Origin: Alphaproteobacteria bacterium
GTDB taxonomy: Bacteria; Pseudomonadota; Alphaproteobacteria; UBA2966
Assembly: GCA_021296255.1 (NCBI GenBank)
Contig: JAGWAU010000020.1
Coordinates: forward strand, 1-42,478
Length of the DNA stretch: 42,478 bases
Direction: 5' to 3'
Position 1 is the stretch's first letter. Each line of letters opens with the position of its first letter. Both the position numbers and the translations under genes were made by a program. The notes beneath the pieces were generated by a model. It was not told the origin of the DNA. It searched no databases and saw only the letters and a list, made by a program, of their open reading frames with translations. Positions 36,381 to 42,478 of this stretch are shown here, one piece after another.

Positions 36381-38315
36381 ATGACGGCCGCCCAACCTGA
36401 AATTCAGCGCTCGCGGCACCGCGTCGTCTCCGGCACCGAGAGCGCGGGCACTGAGCCCGCCGCCCCTTCGGTTACGCGTGGCCGTGATGTAATCCGCACC
36501 CATTTGAAGCTGCTGCCCAACAGTCCCGGCGTCTATAGGATGGTCGATGCGAAGGGACAGGTTCTGTATGTCGGCAAGGCAAAGAGCCTGAAGAAGCGGG
36601 TCGCCTCCTATGCGAATTCGACGGGCTTGACGACTCGCATACTGGGCATGGTCGCGTCGACCGTGGACATGGAGTTCATCACGACACATACCGAGGTCGA
36701 GGCGCTGCTTCTCGAGTCGAACCTCATCAAAGAACTCAAACCCCGCTACAACATATTGCTGAGGGACGATAAATCCTTTCCTTACATTCTAATCACGGGA
36801 GACCACGACTGGGCTCAGATCACGAAACACCGCGGCGCGCGAAACAGGCCAGGTGAATATTTCGGGCCTTTCGCATCGGCAGGTGCCGTCAATGAAACGA
36901 TCAACGCGCTCCAGCGGGCCTTTCCGCTTCGTTCTTGTTCCGACAGCGTGTTCGCAAGCCGCACGCGACCCTGCCTCCAATATCAGATCCGCCGCTGCAC
37001 GGCGCCCTGTGTCGACCGCATCGGTCGGGAAGACTATGACCGGATCGTGCACGAGGCGCGGGACTTTCTTTCGGGCCGGAGTCGGCGAACCCAGGAGGAA
37101 CTCTCCGAACGGATGCAGGAAGCCAGCGCAAGTCTGGAATTCGAGACCGCGGCAGTCTATCGGGATCGCATTCGGGCCCTCACCCAGATTCAGGCGCGCC
37201 AAGGGATCAATATTCCAACGCTGGGAGAGGCCGACGTTGTCGGGGTTTATCGGGATGCGGGCCAAACCTGTATTCAAGTGTTTTTTTTCCGCTCCGGGCA
37301 GAACTACGGCAACCGAGCCTACTTTCCGGCACATGCCAAGAGCGACACCATTGAAGAGGTCCTGTCCGCCTTCATCGGCCAGTTCTACGCCGACAAACCG
37401 CCACCCCGACTGGTGCTGACCAGTCATGGCATAGAAGGCAGGGACCTCGTCGAGCAGGCACTCGGTGTCCGCGCAGGCAGGCGGGTGGACATCCGCGCGC
37501 CGCGTCGGGGCGCCAAGCGCCAGTTGGTCGAACATGCCGTCGACAATGGTCGAGAAGCGCTCGCCCGCCGCCTCGCGGAGAGCGCCTCACAGCGGCGGTT
37601 GCTGGAGGGTGTGGCCAGAACGTTTGGCCTTGAGGCGTCCCCCGAGCGTATCGAAGTCTACGACAACAGCCATATTCGCGGCAGTGAAGCTCTGGGTGCC
37701 ATGATCGTCGCGGGGGCCGAGGGACTCCTCAAGAACCAGTACCGGAAATTCAACATCAAGCGGTCCGATCTTACTCCTGGGGATGACTACGGCATGATGA
37801 CCGAGGTCTTGACTCGTCGTTTCTCACGCCTGCTCAGGGAAGACGAAGACCGTGAGGGTGGGCAGTGGCCAGACCTGGTCCTGATTGACGGCGGTGCCGG
37901 CCACCTGAGGACGGCCGGGCAGGTGTTTGCCGATCTCGGCGTTACGGATGTGGCGCTCGCCGCCATCGCGAAGGGTCCGAACCGCAATGCCGGTCGCGAA
38001 ACGTTTCATGTTCAGGGGCAGCCGGCGTTCTCGCTGGAGACCAACGATTCCGTACTGTACTTCCTTCAGCGTCTGCGCGATGAGGCGCATCGATATGCCA
38101 TTGGCGGCCATCGCGCCAAGCGGTCGCATAAACTGGGCCGCTCGGCGCTGGACGAGATTCCCGGCATCGGGGCCAAGCGAAAGCGCGCCCTGCTGCATCA
38201 TTTCGGCTCCGTACGGTCCGTGGAGCGCGCTGGCCTAGCCGATCTTGAAGCGGTCGAAGGAGTCTCGCAGCGCGTGGCCAAATCGATCTATGACCATTTT
38301 CATTCCGGCGACTAG
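36381..38315 (+). CDS. uvrC: Excinuclease ABC subunit C UvrC
   Basis: This 644-residue nuclease makes the two cuts around a lesion marked by UvrB. The GIY-YIG domain for the 3' cut has [20 protein letters not shown] (48-67). A zinc-ligand-like cysteine group follows ([15 protein letters not shown]). The UVR motif that binds UvrB is [20 protein letters not shown]. The RNase H-like domain for the 5' cut has [19 protein letters not shown] and [12 protein letters not shown]. The helix-hairpin-helix end has [21 protein letters not shown]. The N-terminal 40 residues are a loose extension. All parts are intact, in contrast to uvrB. It leads the uvrC-pgsA-mob/moa run. Confidence 0.97.
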   Translation: MTAAQPEIQRSRHRVVSGTESAGTEPAAPSVTRGRDVIRTHLKLLPNSPGVYRMVDAKGQVLYVGKAKSLKKRVASYANSTGLTTRILGMVASTVDMEFITTHTEVEALLLESNLIKELKPRYNILLRDDKSFPYILITGDHDWAQITKHRGARNRPGEYFGPFASAGAVNETINALQRAFPLRSCSDSVFASRTRPCLQYQIRRCTAPCVDRIGREDYDRIVHEARDFLSGRSRRTQEELSERMQEASASLEFETAAVYRDRIRALTQIQARQGINIPTLGEADVVGVYRDAGQTCIQVFFFRSGQNYGNRAYFPAHAKSDTIEEVLSAFIGQFYADKPPPRLVLTSHGIEGRDLVEQALGVRAGRRVDIRAPRRGAKRQLVEHAVDNGREALARRLAESASQRRLLEGVARTFGLEASPERIEVYDNSHIRGSEALGAMIVAGAEGLLKNQYRKFNIKRSDLTPGDDYGMMTEVLTRRFSRLLREDEDREGGQWPDLVLIDGGAGHLRTAGQVFADLGVTDVALAAIAKGPNRNAGRETFHVQGQPAFSLETNDSVLYFLQRLRDEAHRYAIGGHRAKRSHKLGRSALDEIPGIGAKRKRALLHHFGSVRSVERAGLADLEAVEGVSQRVAKSIYDHFHSGD

Positions 38316-38384
38316 AGGACTCTTGGTGCGGAGGTTCCGAACATCGGCCGCGGTCGATGGCGGTCGAAAATTTTCTGTCCGCCA

Positions 38385-39014
38385 ATGATCACCAGCCTGC
38401 CTAACCTCCTGACCTTCTCGCGAATTCTGGTCATTCCGGCGTTGGTGGCGACGTTCTATTTTCCGGGACTCTTGGCGGATTGGATTGCATTGGGACTGTT
38501 CTGCGCCGCCGGTGTCACCGATTTCCTGGATGGCTACGTGGCGCGCTTGCGCGGACAGATGTCCACGTTGGGCCGGTTCCTGGATCCCGTGGCCGACAAG
38601 CTCTTGATCGTCGCTGCCATCGTGATGTTGATCGCCTTCGACCGAATTGACGGATGGACCGTCCTCGCTGCGGTGATCATCGTCTGCCGCGAGATCCTCG
38701 TGTCCGGTTTGCGCGAATTCCTGGCGGATGTGCGCGTCCCCGTTCCGGTAAGCCGCCTGGCGAAGTGGAAGACCGCAATCCAAATCATTGCGATCGCCTT
38801 TCTGTTGTCGGGTAACGCCGGGGATTTGCTGCTGCCGGCAAAAGAGATGGGAACCATTTGCCTCTGGGTTGCTGCCGCGCTTACCCTTTATACGGGCTAC
38901 GATTACCTGAGAGCGGGATTGGTGCACATCGCGGCGAATGATGATGAGGAGGCGGCGAAGCCCGAAAAAGACCGCGGCGCCATCAAGAGCACCGGGACCC
39001 GCACCTACGGTTGA
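38385..39014 (+). CDS. pgsA: CDP-diacylglycerol--glycerol-3-phosphate 3-phosphatidyltransferase PgsA
   Basis: This 209-residue inner-membrane enzyme makes phosphatidylglycerol phosphate, the precursor of phosphatidylglycerol and cardiolipin. The CDP-alcohol phosphotransferase signature DG-x2-AR-x8-G-x3-D-x3-D is complete in DGYVARLRGQMSTLGRF followed by LDPVAD. It begins SLPNLLTFSRILVIPALV as the family does and has about five membrane segments. The C-terminal 25 residues are charged. It follows uvrC by 69 bases, a pairing common in alphaproteobacteria and gammaproteobacteria. Confidence 0.95.
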   Translation: MITSLPNLLTFSRILVIPALVATFYFPGLLADWIALGLFCAAGVTDFLDGYVARLRGQMSTLGRFLDPVADKLLIVAAIVMLIAFDRIDGWTVLAAVIIVCREILVSGLREFLADVRVPVPVSRLAKWKTAIQIIAIAFLLSGNAGDLLLPAKEMGTICLWVAAALTLYTGYDYLRAGLVHIAANDDEEAAKPEKDRGAIKSTGTRTYG

Positions 39015-39078
39015 TCGCGCGCACTGGCTAATACTCCACGGATGATTTGGTTTCCGCAGTGAAGCAAAGGACCCCGTG

Positions 39079-39609
39079 ATGAAGCTGTTGGGCATCGCCG
39101 GATGGAGCGGCAGCGGCAAAACGACACTCATCGCGGACCTGCTGCCCCGACTCAGGGAAAGTGGAATTCGCGTGTCGACCATCAAACACGCGCACCACGG
39201 ATTCGACGTGGACCAGCCAGGGAAGGACTCGTACGAGCATCGAAAAGCGGGCGCCTCCGAGGTCCTGGTGTCTTCGAGTCGGCGATGGGTGCTCATGCAC
39301 GAAAATCGCGGTGAGCCGGAACCGTCGCTGACGGATCTCGTTTCCCGGCTGTCGGCCGTGGATCTGGTTCTGGTCGAGGGATTCAAGCGGGAGGCAATCG
39401 ACAAGCTGGAGGTCTATCGCCAGGGGTTGGGGAAGCCCATGCTCCAGCACGAGGACCCCCGTATCGTGGCCGTGGCCAGTGACACATCACTTTCGGATGT
39501 ACCCGTTCCGGTACTCAGCCTCGCTGCGGTCGACGAAATTGCGGCCTTCATCGCCGCGCATTGCGGTTTCGCCGGGCAAACCCGGTACGCGGCGGCCCGG
39601 GGGCTATAG
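39079..39609 (+). CDS. mobB: Molybdopterin-guanine dinucleotide biosynthesis protein MobB
   Basis: This 176-residue P-loop GTPase helps MobA attach GMP to the molybdenum cofactor. It begins LLGIAGWSGSGKTTLIADLL (Walker A), then has STIKHAHHGFDVDQPGKDS, a conserved MobB stretch, and VDLVLVEGFKREAIDKLEVY with the Walker B-like strand. AAGGA seven bases before the ATG supports this start over the GTG just before it. It stops two bases before moeA. A bis-MGD form is needed by many oxidoreductases, whereas MsrP in this window uses the plain cofactor, so other molybdoenzymes are expected elsewhere. Confidence 0.95.
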   Translation: MKLLGIAGWSGSGKTTLIADLLPRLRESGIRVSTIKHAHHGFDVDQPGKDSYEHRKAGASEVLVSSSRRWVLMHENRGEPEPSLTDLVSRLSAVDLVLVEGFKREAIDKLEVYRQGLGKPMLQHEDPRIVAVASDTSLSDVPVPVLSLAAVDEIAAFIAAHCGFAGQTRYAAARGL

Positions 39610-39611
39610 CC

Positions 39612-40865
39612 GTGCAGCTTTCCGACGATTGCTTCGCGACCGGAGATCGTCTGATGACGATGGCGGAAGCGCTCGTCCTTCTGGCGGAACGTATCGCACC
39701 GGTCGGCGCCACCGAACCCCTTCCCCTGCGCGGCGCCGTCAAGCGGATTCTCGCCGAAGATGTCGTGTCAGAGCGCGATGTTCCCCCGCAGGGAAATTCA
39801 GCGGTCGATGGCTATGCGTTCGCGTTCGATGACCTGACACCTGGCCATGAGACCCGTCTTCGAATCGCTGGCCGTGCCACGGCGGGACACCCGACGTCAG
39901 GCGAACCGGGCGGACGCGAGGCGGTGCGGATCTTCACAGGGGCTTTGATGCCGGAGAGATGCGATACCGTCGCCATGCAGGAAGACTGCATAGCTGACGC
40001 TGACGAGGTCGTCATTCCTCCCGGACTATCACGGGGCGCCAATCGTCGTCGTGCCGGTGAAGACGTTCGGACGGGGGATGTCGTCCTCACCGAGGGTCAC
40101 CTGCTGCGACCTCAGGATCTTGGTATCGCGGCGTCCGTCGGCTGTACCGAAATCTCCGTGTACCGGCCGGTTCGTGTGGCTGTTTTTTCCACGGGCGATG
40201 AAGTTTGCGAACCGGGCGTCCCTCTGGCCCATGGGGCCATCTATGATTCGAATCGCTATGTCTTGATGTCGTTGCTTGATGGTCTTCCCGTCGACGTCTC
40301 TGATCTGGGGATACTGGCCGACGATCAGCAGGCGGTGGCATCGGCATTGCGGGATGCCGCACGTGCGCACGACTTGCTGATCACGTCGGGCGGTGTGTCG
40401 GTGGGGGAAGAAGATCACGTCAAGAACGCTGTCCGGAAAAACGGCACCCTTCACTTCTGGCGCCTCGCCATAAAGCCGGGCCGGCCGTTGGCATTGGGGC
40501 AGGTCAATGGGGTGCCGTTCGTCGGGTTGCCCGGCAATCCGGTGGCCGCGATGGTGACGTTTCTTCGCTTTGCGCGGCCGCTGCTGCTGCGCTTGGCGGG
40601 GGGCACCCGCGTCGACCCGCACCTTTACCGCGTCCGCGCGAACTTCTCCCATCGCAAGAAGCCCAACCGCCGTGAGTGGGTGCGGGCATGTCTCAAATCG
40701 GGCCCTGACGGGACTTTGGAAGCCGAAAAGTTCGCTCGCGAAGGGGCTGGGATTTTGCGCTCTCTGGTCGAGTCGGACGGTCTGGTCGAACTGCCCGAGG
40801 AGATGACAGAGGTGATACCGGGCACTATGGTGGAATTTCTCCCCTTTGCCGAGGTGGCGTCTTGA
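39612..40865 (+). CDS. moeA: Molybdopterin molybdenumtransferase MoeA
   Basis: This 417-residue enzyme inserts molybdate into adenylated molybdopterin. Family features are PPQGNSAVDGYAFAF, RIFTGALMPERCDTV, a VAVFSTGDEVCEPG strand beginning the MoCF domain, DLLITSGGVSVGEEDHVK, and VGLPGNPVAAMVTF. Domain IV ends the protein. The GTG start gives VQLSDDCFATGDRLMTMAEAL, which matches alphaproteobacterial MoeA N-termini (LSDDCF..G..LM). A start at the internal ATG would lose it. The stop overlaps the TTG of moaD. Confidence 0.95.
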   Translation: MQLSDDCFATGDRLMTMAEALVLLAERIAPVGATEPLPLRGAVKRILAEDVVSERDVPPQGNSAVDGYAFAFDDLTPGHETRLRIAGRATAGHPTSGEPGGREAVRIFTGALMPERCDTVAMQEDCIADADEVVIPPGLSRGANRRRAGEDVRTGDVVLTEGHLLRPQDLGIAASVGCTEISVYRPVRVAVFSTGDEVCEPGVPLAHGAIYDSNRYVLMSLLDGLPVDVSDLGILADDQQAVASALRDAARAHDLLITSGGVSVGEEDHVKNAVRKNGTLHFWRLAIKPGRPLALGQVNGVPFVGLPGNPVAAMVTFLRFARPLLLRLAGGTRVDPHLYRVRANFSHRKKPNRREWVRACLKSGPDGTLEAEKFAREGAGILRSLVESDGLVELPEEMTEVIPGTMVEFLPFAEVAS

Positions 40866-41113
40866 AGGTTCTCTATTTCGCTTGGGTCCGTTCGCAAATC
40901 GGTCTCTCGGAGGAGACCGTCGATCTTCCCGACGATGTTTCCACGGTCAGTGAACTGCTCGATTGGTTGCGGGGACGTGGTCCCCGGCACGCCGAAGCGC
41001 TGCACGACACCTCCGTCGTGCGGGTCGCCGTGAACGAGGAGTATGCGTCGCTCGACGCGCCAGTCGCGGCTGGAGACGAAGTGGCCTTGTTTCCACCGGT
41101 GACCGGCGGGTGA
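40862..41113 (+). CDS. moaD: Molybdopterin synthase small subunit MoaD
   Basis: This 83-residue ubiquitin-like sulfur carrier donates sulfur from its C-terminal thiocarboxylate to precursor Z. It begins KVLYFAWVRSQIGLSEETV and ends FPPVTGG, the double glycine required for activation by MoeB. The start is a TTG inside the TTGA overlap with the moeA stop. Its own stop overlaps the GTG of moaE, so subunit ratios are probably set by coupled translation. Confidence 0.95.
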   Translation: MKVLYFAWVRSQIGLSEETVDLPDDVSTVSELLDWLRGRGPRHAEALHDTSVVRVAVNEEYASLDAPVAAGDEVALFPPVTGG

Positions 41114-41586
41114 CGCCGAAATCGGGTCGCATGATTCGGGTTCAGAGAGAGGATTTTGACGTTGCCGCCGAGACCGCCTCGATCGTGGGGAGCGATCACG
41201 GTATCGGTGCCGTGGTGACCTTCATCGGCCTTGTTCGCGATATCAGCGGCGGCGAGTCGATTTCGAACATGACGCTCGAGCACTATCCAGGCATGACAGA
41301 AAAGATGCTGGAGCGAATCGAGTCCGAGGCGATGTCGCGATGGCCCCTTTCCGCGAGCCTGATCGTTCATAGGTACGGCCATCTCGAACCGGGAGACGGC
41401 ATTGTTCTGGTCATCACGGCATCCCCGCACCGCGAGGCGGCTTTTGAAGCGAGTGAGTTTCTCGTGGACTGGCTCAAGACCAAGGCGCCGTTCTGGAAGC
41501 GGGAAACGACACCCGCGGGTGCCAAGTGGGTCGCGGCCCGTGACAGCGACGACGCTGCGGCGGCTCGCTGGACCGGAGAGATCTAA
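41110..41586 (+). CDS. moaE: Molybdopterin synthase catalytic subunit MoaE
   Basis: This 158-residue subunit joins sulfur from MoaD to precursor Z, forming molybdopterin. Conserved parts are GAVVTFIGLVRD, MTLEHYPGMTEKMLERIE, VHRYGHLEPGDGIVLVIT and WLKTKAPFWKRE, where K123 and K130 keep the spacing of the two active-site lysines. The GTG overlapping the moaD stop was chosen because it keeps the coupling pattern of the operon. An ATG seven codons later (41131) gives a normal 151-residue protein and is also likely. Confidence 0.95.
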   Translation: MTPKSGRMIRVQREDFDVAAETASIVGSDHGIGAVVTFIGLVRDISGGESISNMTLEHYPGMTEKMLERIESEAMSRWPLSASLIVHRYGHLEPGDGIVLVITASPHREAAFEASEFLVDWLKTKAPFWKRETTPAGAKWVAARDSDDAAAARWTGEI

Positions 41587-41703
41587 GACCTGTCGGCGGC
41601 GGTATGCTTGAGTGGAATTTGGGGCTATGCTCTGAAAATTCTTGATTCCATTCGTTTCGTATACATTTTCCCTGTTGGATCGTGAGGACGCGAGGCATTT
41701 AGC

Positions 41704-42478
41704 ATGTTCATACAGACCGAAGAAACCCAGGATGCATCGGAACTTCGCTTCGTTCCGGGCGTCCCGGTACTCGAATTCGGAACCGTGTCGTTCGAGCGTG
41801 GCGACGACGTGGGGCGTTCCCCTCTCGTCGAACGACTGTTCGAGATCAGTGAACTGCGCTCACGTTGTCCAAGGAGGACGGCAAGGATTGGACGCTGCTG
41901 AAACCGGCGATATTGGGCGTCATCATGGACCACTTCATGTCGGAGCGTCTGGTCCTTCTCGACGAGGTGCCCGAATCGGAATCCCCGCCATCCGTCGCTA
42001 CCGATAGCGAAGTCAGCGAAGTAACCGGGCAAATCGCGGAACTTCTGGAGACGCGAATCCGGCCCGTCGCCCAGGACCAGGGCGGGGACATCATCTTTCA
42101 CGGGTTCGAGGAGGGCCACGTCATCCTCGAGTTCCAAGGTGCCGCCCACGCGCTGCAAGGCGGGATCCAGACGATGTTGCGGCACTACATCCCCGAGGTG
42201 GAGGAAGTCGTCAATCATCTGGACATGAGGCCCAAGCCCGGACTGGACACGCCCGAAGGCAAGGCCATCAAGCGCGTGCTCGATGAAGAGATCAATCCGC
42301 AGATCGCGATGCATGGCGGACACATTGCGCTGGTCGACGTGGTCGACGATACGGCGTACGTCAGGCTCGACGGCGGCTGCCAGGGTTGTGCGATGTCGTC
42401 GCTGACCCTCAAGCAGGGGGTCGAAGGGGCGATCATGCAGGTCGCCCCGTCCGTCACTCAAGTGCTTGACACGACTGA
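41704..42478 (+). pseudogene. Nfu/NifU-like Fe-S scaffold gene, frameshifted and cut by the window end
   Basis: The protein begins MFIQTEETQDASELRFVPG with the Nfu N-terminal domain, intact for 52 residues to LFEISELR. It then loses frame and resumes one frame over as TLSKEDGKDWTLLKPAILG. Relatives have about eight more residues here (a GVFFGSDF-like strand), so about 25 bases appear missing at 41859/41860. The rest is well kept: EEINPQIAMHGGHIALVDVV and the cluster-binding CxxC in GGCQGCAMSSLTLKQGVE. The end VLDTT matches relatives, which continue a few more residues past the window. It would carry Fe-S clusters to target enzymes. As written it cannot make that protein. Confidence 0.88.

Overview
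The window reads as a chromosomal stretch of a GC-rich alphaproteobacterium, most like the Rhodospirillales, although the order cannot be fixed from sequence alone. The reasons are gene order and family type: yqeY-dnaG-rpoD divergent from carA-carB-greA, a tRNA-Ile2(CAU) directly behind rpoD, a uvrC-pgsA-moaD-moaE neighbourhood, an alphaproteobacterial MoeA N-terminus, and a two-domain Nfu scaffold. Most genes are housekeeping. No insertion sequence, CRISPR array or intact prophage is visible.

Layout. (1) 1-6.5 kb is an accessory, partly decayed region. It holds the C-terminal part of a phytanoyl-CoA dioxygenase-like protein, a broken hydantoinase/oxoprolinase (hyuA-like) gene, a weak methyltransferase remnant, a TRAP transporter whose binding-protein gene (dctP) faces its permease genes (dctM-dctQ) tail to tail, and a small remnant of a DUF3102-like protein next to the tRNA. 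(2) 6.5-16.5 kb is core information processing: tRNA-Ile2, rpoD, dnaG and yqeY on the minus strand, then carA, carB and greA on the plus strand. (3) 16.5-22.4 kb holds an Lrp/AsnC regulator divergent from an ELM1-like gene that overlaps a large protein of unknown function, followed by trxB, a LysR regulator, and a structured intergenic segment ending in a strong terminator that may be a small RNA. (4) 22.4-28.4 kb holds a DsbA-fold isomerase-like protein, the periplasmic molybdoenzyme MsrP, a MhpD-like hydratase, a second EF-G-like GTPase and an aspartate aminotransferase.

(5) 28.5-36 kb begins with uvrB, broken by what looks like a 22-base loss, and a small hypothetical gene. The most interesting block follows: two DUF1538 membrane proteins (UmpA/UmpB-like), a PII-like protein, a two-CBS protein and a CaCA-type cation exchanger, joined by stop/start overlaps and running on into a FolM-like pteridine reductase and folB. 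I read it as a nucleotide-sensing cation transport module, but the function is inference. (6) 36-42.5 kb starts with an AT-rich intergenic segment carrying a perfect DnaA box. After it come uvrC, pgsA, a molybdenum cofactor run (mobB-moeA-moaD-moaE) that could supply MsrP, and an nfu gene broken by an apparent 25-base loss and cut by the window end.

Three protein genes (hyuA, uvrB, nfu) carry frame lesions. In uvrB and nfu the flanking sequence is otherwise well conserved, so recent mutation, strain variation or assembly error are all possible.
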